21,394 nt of DNA from JAVVSR01 sp964604875. GTDB taxonomy: Bacteria > Bacillota > Clostridia > Christensenellales > CAG-917. The position numbers and the translations under genes are program-made. Shown here piece after piece: positions 5,361 through 12,695 of this stretch. The notes beneath the pieces are model-generated. The model had not been told where the DNA came from and did not search any database. It saw nothing but the letters and a program-made list of their open reading frames with translations. Where the stretch lies: the NCBI GenBank assembly GCA_964604875.1, contig CAZSAC010000028.1:1-21394 (forward strand), written 5' to 3'. Positions within the stretch are counted from its first letter, which is position 1; each line of letters starts with the position of its first letter.

Positions 5361-6296
5361 CTATTGAGCGGGGGTAAAAGGAGTTTCGGCGTCGGGGGAA
5401 AGCTTTTTTGACAGGTTCCATTCGGCGATAATGACAGCGACAGTCACGCCGACGGTAGCCACGGCAAGTTGCCAAGAGAAAGCGTCCAGCCCGAGCAAAA
5501 CGGCAAAAACGGCGCCGAAAAGGGACTCTGTTGAAACAATCAATGAAGTCTTAGAAGCATTGACGAAAACCTGCGCGCGGGTTTGAATAATATAGGCGTA
5601 GGCGGTGCTCAAAACGCTAAGTGAAAACAGTGGCAGAAGCATTGATTTATCATAGGTAAAGGTTGAGAGGGAAGAAAAATCGAACCCAAACCCGATAATA
5701 TAGAAAAATAGCATAGGATAGAACATTTGCATAAAAGCAAGCGCGCCCGCGTCGATAAATTTGGAAATTTTGCTTAACACGATAAAGTGCAGGGCAAACG
5801 CCACGGCGCACAAAAAGCATAGCAAATCACCTATATTTAGTTTAGAGGCGCTGTTTATGCTTAACAACGCAATGCTACCAAAGGCGATAATCGCCGCTAA
5901 AAAAGCTTTAATAGGAGAGCGTTTTTTGCCAAATATCCAAGCAAAAAACGGAACCATAACCAAATTAAGCCCCGTCAACAACGCTCCGTTTGATGCGGAA
6001 GTCAAATTCATTCCGTAGGTTTGTAGCGCAAAGCCGGCGCAAATTAAAAGGCCAGCAACGCAACCCCAAAACCAATCTTTAGCTTTAAGGCAGATTATCT
6101 TTTTAAAAAACAAGCAAAACATAATCACCGACGCTATAGAAAATCGGATAATATTTAAAAGAGAAGGGGACATAAACTTTAAAACGGTTTTGGTAAAGAC
6201 AAAACCGAAGCCCCAAATTATCGCGACGGTAAACAACAGCGCGGTGTATATTTTTTCTTGTTTTGAATACTTGTTCATAGCTAAACAATGTAGCAT
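5361..6296 (-). CDS. EamA/DMT family transporter
   Basis: A 311-aa hydrophobic protein with about ten membrane helices in two repeated halves, as in the drug/metabolite transporter superfamily. The first EamA half opens with ALLFTVAIIWGFGFVFTKTVL, carrying the usual W-G-x-x-F-x-x-x-K pattern, and has GLLICAGFALQTYGM and SNGALLTGLNLVMVPFFAW; the second half has GDLLCFLCAVAFALHFIVLS, STAYAYIIQTRAQ and ESLFGAVFAVLLG. It exports or imports an unknown small metabolite. Start at ATG 6296 because AAAGG lies 5 bases upstream; the frame is open further but runs through the terminator at 6325-6358, so the longer version is wrong. MNKYSKQ at 6278 is a second possible start without a ribosome binding site. 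No own promoter is clear, so it may depend on read-through from the peptidase gene upstream. Confidence 0.87.
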   Translation of the reverse strand: MLHCLAMNKYSKQEKIYTALLFTVAIIWGFGFVFTKTVLKFMSPSLLNIIRFSIASVIMFCLFFKKIICLKAKDWFWGCVAGLLICAGFALQTYGMNLTSASNGALLTGLNLVMVPFFAWIFGKKRSPIKAFLAAIIAFGSIALLSINSASKLNIGDLLCFLCAVAFALHFIVLSKISKFIDAGALAFMQMFYPMLFFYIIGFGFDFSSLSTFTYDKSMLLPLFSLSVLSTAYAYIIQTRAQVFVNASKTSLIVSTESLFGAVFAVLLGLDAFSWQLAVATVGVTVAVIIAEWNLSKKLSPDAETPFTPAQ

Positions 6297-6324
6297 ATTA
6301 ACCTTTAAAAAGCAAACAAAAATT

Positions 6325-6358
6325 GACAAAAAACCCTCGGCAGAGCCGAGGGTTAAAA
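6325..6358 (-). terminator. Terminator of the M28 peptidase gene
   Basis: An AACCCTCGGC/GCCGAGGGTT stem with a three-base loop; on the minus strand it is followed by a run of T. It starts 17 bases after the peptidase stop. Confidence 0.88.
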
Positions 6359-6374
6359 AAAACAAAATCACATA

Positions 6375-7634
6375 TTATTTTTTGGTGGCTTCTTTTTCGC
6401 CTATTTTTTTAATAGTACGATAAACCGCCTCAATTCCGCCCTCAAAAACTTCGGGTTTTAGACGTTCGGACTTATCGTTAGAGGTGTGATAATAGTTGGT
6501 TGCGATAGGGTTTTGCGCCGCAAAAGTGATTGAACGAACCCCTGCGCGAGTCATAGGTGTTGCGTCGCATCCGCCGATAGGATTTACGATGCGCCCGGTT
6601 TTTTTGATAAGGTTAAGTTCCTCCAAGGAGGAGTGGAGCATATCGCCGAGTTCGGCGTCGAATTTGCAAAATTGAATAGGGTCAGCAGTAACGACTTCAA
6701 AATAATCCTCGTCGGAAATGCTGTCGATATTTAGGCAATAGGCATTTTTGAGCATTCCGTCGTCTTTATGTTTTTTGGTAAAAGCGAAACTTCCCTTCAA
6801 GCCGCTTTCCTCGCAGCCGAAGCCTGTTGTGACCAGACGGCAGTTTTCGGGTAAATCCTCGGGGTTTTGGGCGAAGTGCTTGGCAATCATCATATTTAGT
6901 CCGATACCCGTCAAGTTATCCATACAGCCGGGCGACGCTTGCGCCTTATCGTGGGACAAAAATTGAGTGATAAAATACATCCCCGGGAGACAAAGAATAG
7001 GGAATATAGTAGCAAGCCATTGCCAAAATGTAAACTCGTTAATTCTGGCTAGGTTTTGCCATAGGGGAGCGTTAAAATGAGTGGCGATTAAGATGATGCC
7101 TCCAACAATAACGCCGACCACGCCGACCACGCCGTAAACGATTTTCGGGATAAAGGTTTTAGGGTTTTTCTTTGCAAGAATCCAGTTCCAGCTGCTGTCA
7201 TAGTGCGCGCCCAAAAATATAGTATAATCGACCTTACCGCTTAAAGGCTCTTGCACGGTATAGAAGTTTTCGCTGTCTTTTTTCGGCCACAAGAAGTCGA
7301 ACATACTTGTATAAACGCCGCCCATAACCAAGAAATAGAACAATCCGCACGCCGCGACTATCATACCTGCCAAAGGATATATATAATAAAGCACCAAGGA
7401 TATAAGCGCGGCAACGCCCACATAGGGGATTGCTCCGATGCCTGAATTAGGCGCAACCTTAAAAGGCTCGGACACGGGTTTGATGCCGATATGCTTTTCA
7501 TATTCAGCTTTGATAAGTTGCGCGCCGGCACGTTCCTCGTCGGTGGCGGGCAAACGAGGGCCGATTTCCGATTCGACTTTTTTGATAAAAGTCATCATTT
7601 CGTCGGCGCTTTGTTTAAAATTAAAATTTCCCAT
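6375..7634 (-). CDS. Membrane-embedded M28 family metallopeptidase
   Basis: A 419-aa protein. Start at ATG 7634: GAGGAGG lies 6 bases upstream, and a TTG at 7649 would overlap it. M28 zinc ligands are all visible: H144 and D146 in LGAHYDS, D239 in SPGCMDNLTG, E275/E276 in GFGCEESGLKG, D304 in NIDSI and H383 in NYYHTSND. This predicts a two-zinc aminopeptidase or related hydrolase. Four hydrophobic segments are seen at about 70-90, 91-111, 164-186 and 204-227. The last two lie between ligands H144 and D239, where typical soluble M28 enzymes have only a short connection (about 20 residues in Aeromonas aminopeptidase). The substrate is unknown. It has its own promoter and terminator. Confidence 0.85.
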   Translation of the reverse strand: MGNFNFKQSADEMMTFIKKVESEIGPRLPATDEERAGAQLIKAEYEKHIGIKPVSEPFKVAPNSGIGAIPYVGVAALISLVLYYIYPLAGMIVAACGLFYFLVMGGVYTSMFDFLWPKKDSENFYTVQEPLSGKVDYTIFLGAHYDSSWNWILAKKNPKTFIPKIVYGVVGVVGVIVGGIILIATHFNAPLWQNLARINEFTFWQWLATIFPILCLPGMYFITQFLSHDKAQASPGCMDNLTGIGLNMMIAKHFAQNPEDLPENCRLVTTGFGCEESGLKGSFAFTKKHKDDGMLKNAYCLNIDSISDEDYFEVVTADPIQFCKFDAELGDMLHSSLEELNLIKKTGRIVNPIGGCDATPMTRAGVRSITFAAQNPIATNYYHTSNDKSERLKPEVFEGGIEAVYRTIKKIGEKEATKK

Positions 7635-7660
7635 AGACTTCCTCCTCAAAATATAAAGCT

Positions 7661-7690
7661 ATTATAGCATAGGTGCTTTTAAAATGGCAA
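7661..7690 (-). promoter_or_regulatory. Promoter of the M28 peptidase gene
   Basis: On the minus strand, TTGCCA (7685-7690) and a perfect TATAAT (7661-7666) are 18 bases apart, about 27 bases before the ATG. Confidence 0.75.
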
Positions 7691-7722
7691 CCAACCTGAA
7701 ATAAAATATACAAAAGTATAAA

Positions 7723-7756
7723 AAAAGACACCTGATTAACTCAGGTGTCTAAAATA
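7723..7756 (-). terminator. Terminator of the small lipoprotein gene
   Basis: An AGACACCTGA/TCAGGTGTCT perfect 10-bp stem with loop TTAAC; on the minus strand a run of seven T follows. It lies just after the lipoprotein stop. Confidence 0.88.
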
Positions 7757-7764
7757 TTTAAAAA

Positions 7765-8241
7765 TTAACCAGCTGCCTTAACGCCGGCTTTTGTGCCCAT
7801 CCAAACAACTACGCCGGATTTGCCAAGCTTAGAGTTTGCCGCATCGGCTTTCAATTCGTCATATTCGGCCTTGGTAATTTTGCCTTCGTCATACTCTTTT
7901 TTGATTTCGTCGCTGTATTTGGTTTTTTCAGCCTTTAAAGCGTCATAATAGGTCTTTGCAGAATCCTTATCTTTAAAATAGATAATCGCAACGCTGTCGT
8001 CACCTTTATTAGCGGTAACAGTCTTGTCAACGTTTTTGGGAACAAGGTCTCCAACGAGAGAGTTTCCAAGATTTCCGAGTATATCACCTAATGCGCTGGA
8101 ACTTGTAACTAAAACGGTATAGCCTGCTTCTTTTAAGTTTGCTTCTGCTTTAGCGGGGTCGCTGGGTACGCAAGCGGCGAACATAGCAACGCTCATAGCG
8201 ATAACTAAAACAACAGCTAAAATTTTAACAAATTTTTTCAT
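7765..8241 (-). CDS. Small predicted lipoprotein of unknown function
   Basis: A 158-aa protein. The N-terminus MKKFVKILAVVLVIAMSVAM followed by FAAC is a lipoprotein signal peptide with the Cys at about residue 24. The mature part is rich in Lys, Asp and Ala: a segment with GYTVLVTSSSALGDILGNLG, a VAIIYFKDKDSAKTYYDAL block that looks like an alpha/beta repeat, and a charged helix (KTKYSDEIKKEYDEGKITK) that may form a coiled coil. No known family is recognised. GGAGG precedes the start by about 10 bases. It is monocistronic, with a palindrome inside its promoter suggesting dedicated regulation. Anchoring to the outer face of the cell membrane is inferred from the signal. Confidence 0.8.
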   Translation of the reverse strand: MKKFVKILAVVLVIAMSVAMFAACVPSDPAKAEANLKEAGYTVLVTSSSALGDILGNLGNSLVGDLVPKNVDKTVTANKGDDSVAIIYFKDKDSAKTYYDALKAEKTKYSDEIKKEYDEGKITKAEYDELKADAANSKLGKSGVVVWMGTKAGVKAAG

Positions 8242-8271
8242 ATAAAATCGTCCTCCACAATTAATGTATTT

Positions 8272-8300
8272 ATTTTAACAAATACAATATTGTATGTCAA
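8272..8300 (-). promoter_or_regulatory. Lipoprotein promoter with palindromic operator candidate
   Basis: On the minus strand, TTGACA (8295-8300), a 17-base spacer, then TAAAAT (8272-8277). The spacer holds the perfect 14-bp palindrome ATACAATATTGTAT (8282-8295), where a bound repressor would block RNA polymerase. Confidence 0.7.
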
Positions 8301-8381
8301 ACGATAAGTCTTTGTTAAGAAACAATCAAAAAAATACTGTGTTTTTTTAATTTTATATCGTAAATGAGTTCTAAAAAAGTA

Positions 8382-8410
8382 TTGCAATAAAAAAGAAATT
8401 ACAATATACT
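8382..8410 (+). promoter_or_regulatory. Promoter of the MoaD/ThiS-like gene
   Basis: TTGCAA (8382-8387), 17 bases, TATACT (8405-8410). The expected transcription start is at about 8416-8418, only 3-5 bases before the ATG at 8421. Confidence 0.7.
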
Positions 8411-8420
8411 ATTATTATCT

Positions 8421-8669
8421 ATGGTAAAGGTTAAATTTTTCGGGCTGTTGAGGCTGGACATAAAGTTAAAAGAAATAGAGGTTGAGGCTAATTCTGTGAA
8501 GGAGCTTTTAGTTGCGGTTGCCGAGAAAACGCAGGTGTTTTCCGCAAAGGAGCTAAAGGGGTATTTGATATACGTCAACGGGACGTTGTCTACCAAACTT
8601 AAGGGATATCGCACAAAGCTTTGCGACGGCGATACCGTCATAATGATGAACCCGGCATCGGGAGGATGA
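8421..8669 (+). CDS. MoaD/ThiS family beta-grasp protein
   Basis: An 82-aa protein with the size and pattern of the MoaD/ThiS sulfur-carrier fold: the first strand VKVKFFGLLR, a helix VKELLVAVAEK, YLIYVNGT, the CDGDTVIMMNPASGG end, and a C-terminal Gly-Gly. In the family this GG is adenylated and turned into a thiocarboxylate by an E1-like enzyme (MoeB/ThiF) to donate sulfur. No E1-like, molybdopterin or thiamine gene is in the window, so the pathway is unknown. There is no ribosome binding site before the ATG, and the promoter sits so close that the mRNA should be nearly leaderless. One base separates its stop from the glycerate kinase ATG, whose ribosome binding site (GGAGG, 8661-8665) lies in the GG codons. 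Confidence 0.78.
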   Translation: MVKVKFFGLLRLDIKLKEIEVEANSVKELLVAVAEKTQVFSAKELKGYLIYVNGTLSTKLKGYRTKLCDGDTVIMMNPASGG

Positions 8670-8670
8670 A

Positions 8671-9774
8671 ATGGAAGATAAAACCAAAAAAATCGTAATA
8701 TGCCCCGACAGCTTTAAGGGGACGATGTCGAGTATGGAGGTGGCGGAGATTATCGCCGCGGCGATTTCTGCCGAAAAACCCAATACGTCGCTTGTCCTAT
8801 TGCCGATTGCCGACGGAGGAGAGGGCACGTTGGATTGCTTTAGAAAAGGAATAAGGGGCAGATTATCCACCGTCCAAGTCCGAAGCAGCAACTTTAAGCT
8901 TTTAAATTCCGACTATCTTTTAACAAGCAACGGCGCAATCATCGAAAGCGCAAAGGTAATTGGCATAACCATAACCGAGGATATGAACCCCGCCCGCACA
9001 ACCACTTACGGGGTGGGACAGCTGATTGCCGACGCCTTGCGTCACACTAAAAAAATTATTCTAGCGTTAGGGGGCAGTTCTACCAACGACGGCGGTTGCG
9101 GAATAGCGTCTGCGCTCGGCGCAAAGTTTTTCAACAAAAGCGGAATAGACTTTGTCCCGACAGGGGGAACCTTATGTGAAATCGAAAGGATTGACATATC
9201 GGCGTTACCCAAGCTGGATATGACGTGTATGTGCGACGTAACCAACCCGATTTACGGAGAAAACGGCGCGGCGTATGTTTTTGCGCCGCAAAAGGGCGCA
9301 AGTCCGCAAATGGTGAAGGAGCTTGACGACGGATTAAGACATCTGGCGCAAAAAATAAAAGAAAGCACAGGCACGGACGTTTCGGAAATCGTCGGCGGCG
9401 GAGCGGCCGGCGCAACGGCGGCGGGAATGGTGGCGTTTTTCAACGCAAAGCTGAAATCGGGCATCGGCGTTATGTTGGATACGGTGGGGTTTGACGACAT
9501 TATTTCCGACGCAAATTTGATTATCACAGGCGAAGGAAGGCTGGACAGTCAAAGCTTTCAGGGAAAGGCTATCGACGGAATTTTGGATAGGGCTATGGAT
9601 AAAAACATACCTGTCATTGCAATTTGCGGTCAAGTGGACAAAAAAATCAACATAAAGCAAAGCGGGCTTATGCTTGCTCGCGCAACCGAGGAAAATGCAG
9701 ACTTGATGTTGCCCGAAAGAGATTATAAGACGGAGCTTTATTTTACTGTAAGAAAACTATTTTCAACCTTATAA
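8671..9774 (+). CDS. glxK: Glycerate kinase, type 2 family
   Basis: A 367-aa protein, the usual length of the GlxK/GarK family, which phosphorylates D-glycerate with ATP (2-phosphoglycerate in the characterised GarK/GlxK group) and links glyoxylate, serine or sugar-acid breakdown to glycolysis. Family blocks seen in order: CPDSFKGTMSS (11-21), LPIADGGEGT, TYGVGQLIADAL, LALGGSSTNDGGCG, DVTNPIYGENGAA, EIVGGGAAGATAAG, ITGEGRLDSQSFQGK and the end block PVIAICGQVD. It is cytosolic, with no signal. It overlaps nothing but is translationally coupled to the preceding MoaD/ThiS-like gene, an unusual partner for this enzyme. No terminator is visible after it; the ATPase promoter starts 22 bases downstream. 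Confidence 0.92.
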   Translation: MEDKTKKIVICPDSFKGTMSSMEVAEIIAAAISAEKPNTSLVLLPIADGGEGTLDCFRKGIRGRLSTVQVRSSNFKLLNSDYLLTSNGAIIESAKVIGITITEDMNPARTTTYGVGQLIADALRHTKKIILALGGSSTNDGGCGIASALGAKFFNKSGIDFVPTGGTLCEIERIDISALPKLDMTCMCDVTNPIYGENGAAYVFAPQKGASPQMVKELDDGLRHLAQKIKESTGTDVSEIVGGGAAGATAAGMVAFFNAKLKSGIGVMLDTVGFDDIISDANLIITGEGRLDSQSFQGKAIDGILDRAMDKNIPVIAICGQVDKKINIKQSGLMLARATEENADLMLPERDYKTELYFTVRKLFSTL

Positions 9775-9796
9775 GGAGTGGAATATATATTAAAGA

Positions 9797-9824
9797 TTGA
9801 CAAACATCACATAGTTGTGATAAT
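9797..9824 (+). promoter_or_regulatory. Promoter of the riboswitch-ATPase unit, with palindrome
   Basis: TTGACA (9797-9802), 16 bases, GATAAT (9819-9824), or TAATAT with an 18-base spacer. The start would be at about 9831, just before the aptamer. The spacer contains ATCACA-TAGT-TGTGAT (9806-9821), a perfect 6+6 inverted repeat. Confidence 0.7.
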
Positions 9825-9834
9825 ATTTTTTTGA

Positions 9835-9952
9835 CAAAAGGGAGTAATTTTAAATGTATGTGCCAACAATAACGAAGGAGACTTCTGGCAGTACAGCCCA
9901 ACGGGTAATAAGACTTTTGGAAAGCTGAAGAAGCATTCCGAAAGTTTTTTTT
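9835..9952 (+). promoter_or_regulatory. yybP-ykoY (manganese) riboswitch with overlapping terminator
   Basis: Aptamer 9835-9919: P1 CAAAAG (9835-9840) with CTTTTG (9914-9919). The L1 strands GGAGTA (9841-9846) and AAGA (9910-9913) match the conserved loop of RF00080. ATT/AAT extends P1. P3 is TGCCA (9861-9865) with TGGCA (9886-9890), carrying the one-sided loop ACAATAAC and a GAAG-GAGA-CTTC cap. A short GCCC/GGGT hairpin corresponds to P4. P2 is weak. Terminator: ACTTTTGGAA (9913-9922) pairs with TTCCGAAAGT (9936-9945) and is followed by eight T (9945-9952). Its left arm contains the 3' strand of P1, so a ligand-held aptamer would prevent termination: an ON switch. The class binds Mn2+ and controls Mn exporters and P-type ATPases. 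Confidence 0.8.
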
Positions 9953-9976
9953 ATATAAAAAAATCGAGGTGAAAAA

Positions 9977-12625
9977 ATGACGTTTCACAACAAAAACATT
10001 GAGGAGGTTTTTTCCGAAGTGAAATCCTGTACCGATGGCTTATCGGGAAAAGAGGCGGAAGACAGGTTGCTTCAAAACGGAAAGAACGAGCTTAATCAGG
10101 GCAAGAAAAAATCTATGCTCACAAAATTTTTCGAGCAGTTTAAAGACGTAATGATAATTGTTTTAATTGCGGCGGCGGTGGTGTCTGCGTCGATTGCAAT
10201 TTTTCAAAAGGAATACGGAGAGCTTATCGACAGCGCAATCATAATGTTGATTGTGCTTATAAACGCAATCATCGGACTGGTGCAGGAGAACAAGGCGGAG
10301 AACGCGCTTGACGCCTTAAAAAATCTAAACAAGCCCTATTCAAAGGTGTTGAGAGGGGGAAAACTAGCGCAAATTAAAAGCGAGGAGTTGGTTGTCGGAG
10401 ACGTCGTTCAGCTTGACGCGGGCGATATAGTTCCCGCAGACTTGAGGCTGATTTCGTCGGCAAGCTTAAAAATAGAAGAAGCCGCCTTAACGGGGGAATC
10501 CGTGCCTTCAGAAAAGGATAGCCAATCCCTAGTGTCGGAAAATGCGCCCTTAGGCGATAGGACAAATATGGCGTACAGCAGCGGCGTTGCAACCTATGGA
10601 CGAGGACTGGGTGTAGTCGTTGCCACGGGAATGAATACAGAGGTTGGAAAAATTGCAGGTATGCTGGGGCAAACCAACGACCAAACTACTCCGTTACAAA
10701 AGCAACTAAACAAAACCGCAAAGGTGCTAAGCGTAATTGTGTTGGCGATTGCCGCGGTAATTTTTATTGCAAGCGTAATAAGAAAAAATGAAATTATAAA
10801 CGCGTTTATGACATCGGTGGCTATCGCAGTTGCCGCTATCCCCGAGGGCTTGCCTGCCGTTGTGACCATCGTGCTCGCAATAGGCGTTCAACGAATGAGC
10901 AAGCGAAACGCAATCATACGAAACTTGCCCGCAGTGGAAACTTTGGGTTGTTGTGAAATCATCTGTAGTGACAAAACAGGCACTTTAACGCTCAATCAAA
11001 TGACTGTAAAACAGTTGTTTACGCTAAACGGTGGAACAATTTCTGCCGACGAGTTTTCCAATGATGATAATGCGTCGCCGATTGTAAGGGCGATGACGCT
11101 ATGCAACGACAGCGTGGAAAGCGGAGACGTTTTGGTAGGCGACCCTACCGAAACGGCGCTTGTTTACTTTGCAAAGTCAAAGGGCGTTGACTTTTCCGCG
11201 CTTAAAAAAGACTGGCAACGTATCAACGAAATACCCTTTGACAGCGTAAGAAAAACAATGACCACAGTCAACAGTTTTGACGGACAAACCGTGGCGCACA
11301 TAAAGGGCGCAACGGATATTATGCTGACAAACTGCAAATATTTTTTAGACGGAAAAGATATAAGAGAGCTGACTGAAAACGACGTTGAGGTTATAAAATC
11401 AGCAAACAAAAATATGGCGAACCATGCGCTGAGAGTGCTGGGAGTAGCCGTAAAATTCGATAATCTCGAGGACGTTTCCGCGCTAGAGCGGGATATGGTT
11501 TTTGTGGGGCTTGTGGGTATGATTGACCCGCCCCGTCCCGAGGTTAAAGAAGCAGTCAAGGTGTGTATTAAGGCGGGTATGAGACCGATTATGATAACCG
11601 GCGACCATATCGATACAGCAAGCGCAATCGCCAAAGAAATCGGGATTTTGAAACCCGGCGACAAGGTTATGCTGGGCGCGGAAATCGACAAGCTCAGCGA
11701 TGAGGAGTTTTCGGCTTGTATCAAAGAATACAGCGTATTTGCCCGAGTCAGCCCTGAAAACAAGGTTAGAATTGTCCGCGCGTATAAGAGCTTTGGAAGC
11801 GTTGTGGCGATGACCGGCGACGGCGTAAACGACGCTCCGTCCATCAAAGAGGCGGATATCGGAATCGGAATGGGCATCACGGGGACAGACGTATCCAAGG
11901 GCGCCGCCGATATGATTTTGGCGGACGATAACTTTGCCACCATAATCGGGGCGGTAGAGGAAGGACGCAAAATCTTTTCCAACATCAAAAAGGCAATACA
12001 GTTTTTGTTGTCCGCAAACATCGCAGAGGTACTATGCTTGTTTATCGCCACAGTCTTTTTGGACGTCAGAATGTTGACGCCGGTTATGATTTTGTGGGTT
12101 AATTTGGTGACCGACAGCTTGCCTGCGTTATCGCTGGGCATAGAAGACGCCGAAAAAGACGTTATGGATTATCCCCCTCGAAACGCCCGCGGAAGCTTGT
12201 TTGCAGGGAAAATGGGCATTGATATTTTAATTCAAGGCGTTATGCAAACAATTTTGGTTATGACGTCGTTCTGCTTGGGGCACTATGCGCTCAAGGACGG
12301 CTTGGCAAACGAGGGTGTGGGAATGACAATGGCGTTTATAACGCTATGCTTAATTCAGCTTTTCCACAGCTACAATTTGCGCTCGCAGAATAATACGTTG
12401 TTCACAAAAAAGATTTTCCACAATAAATGGCTCAACGGTTCATTTGTCGTGGGCGCGCTTTTAATATTGGCGGTCACGCTGATACCACCGCTTATGACAA
12501 TTTTCGATACGACGGCGTTATCGGGCATAGAATGGCTGTTGTCAGTTGGCTTGGCGGTGATGATTATCCCCTTTATCGAAGTCCAAAAGGCGATAGAACG
12601 CGCAATGGAAAAAAGAAACAAATAG
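9977..12625 (+). CDS. P2-type cation-transporting ATPase, probable Ca2+/Mn2+ exporter
   Basis: An 882-aa membrane ATPase, complete by length. Start ATG 9977 follows GAGGTG. Order of parts: N-terminal cation-ATPase domain, TM1-2 (about 55-100), actuator domain with TGES at 172-175, TM4 with PEGLP at 289-293, the phosphorylated Asp D332 in DKTGT, nucleotide domain with KGA, hinge TGDGVND at 613-619, TM5 with SANIAEV, TM6 with N709 and D713 in LWVNLVTDS, and TM7-10. PEGLP plus the N/E of TM5 and N/D of TM6 match the Ca2+-binding residues of SERCA-like pumps; the SERCA TM8 glutamate seems replaced by Gln, as in single-site pumps. Placed behind a Mn2+ riboswitch, it most likely expels excess Mn2+ (and perhaps Ca2+), like the riboswitch-controlled P-type ATPases of lactic bacteria and streptococci. 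The metal is inferred from context. Confidence 0.93.
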   Translation: MTFHNKNIEEVFSEVKSCTDGLSGKEAEDRLLQNGKNELNQGKKKSMLTKFFEQFKDVMIIVLIAAAVVSASIAIFQKEYGELIDSAIIMLIVLINAIIGLVQENKAENALDALKNLNKPYSKVLRGGKLAQIKSEELVVGDVVQLDAGDIVPADLRLISSASLKIEEAALTGESVPSEKDSQSLVSENAPLGDRTNMAYSSGVATYGRGLGVVVATGMNTEVGKIAGMLGQTNDQTTPLQKQLNKTAKVLSVIVLAIAAVIFIASVIRKNEIINAFMTSVAIAVAAIPEGLPAVVTIVLAIGVQRMSKRNAIIRNLPAVETLGCCEIICSDKTGTLTLNQMTVKQLFTLNGGTISADEFSNDDNASPIVRAMTLCNDSVESGDVLVGDPTETALVYFAKSKGVDFSALKKDWQRINEIPFDSVRKTMTTVNSFDGQTVAHIKGATDIMLTNCKYFLDGKDIRELTENDVEVIKSANKNMANHALRVLGVAVKFDNLEDVSALERDMVFVGLVGMIDPPRPEVKEAVKVCIKAGMRPIMITGDHIDTASAIAKEIGILKPGDKVMLGAEIDKLSDEEFSACIKEYSVFARVSPENKVRIVRAYKSFGSVVAMTGDGVNDAPSIKEADIGIGMGITGTDVSKGAADMILADDNFATIIGAVEEGRKIFSNIKKAIQFLLSANIAEVLCLFIATVFLDVRMLTPVMILWVNLVTDSLPALSLGIEDAEKDVMDYPPRNARGSLFAGKMGIDILIQGVMQTILVMTSFCLGHYALKDGLANEGVGMTMAFITLCLIQLFHSYNLRSQNNTLFTKKIFHNKWLNGSFVVGALLILAVTLIPPLMTIFDTTALSGIEWLLSVGLAVMIIPFIEVQKAIERAMEKRNK

Positions 12626-12651
12626 CTCAACCCAGTCACCTAAATATATGC

Positions 12652-12680
12652 AAAAAGCCTGCGGTTTCCGCAGGCTTTTT
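12652..12680. terminator. Bidirectional terminator between the ATPase gene and serS
   Basis: AAAAAGCCTGCGG (12652-12664), loop TTT, CCGCAGGCTTTTT (12668-12680): a perfect 13-bp stem with A-run and T-run, serving both convergent genes. Confidence 0.92.
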
Positions 12681-12695
12681 GTTTGGTATATAAGT

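Noticed and set aside
5167..5367. A 66-codon plus-strand frame over tRNA-fMet
   Set aside because: AGEGLEPLDLRV is antisense tRNA reading; no ribosome binding site.
6297..6371. N-terminal extension of the EamA transporter to 6371
   Set aside because: It would translate through the intrinsic terminator at 6325-6358 and lacks a ribosome binding site; the start at 6296 has AAAGG.
9775..9834. Glycerate kinase and the ATPase as one simple operon
   Set aside because: A separate promoter and a riboswitch terminator stand between them; read-through is possible, but the ATPase has its own control unit.
11164..12141. A 325-codon open frame on the minus strand opposite the P-type ATPase gene
   Set aside because: It is the mirror of a conserved ATPase frame, with Ser/Thr/Ile-rich low-complexity translation and no ribosome binding site; an antisense artefact.
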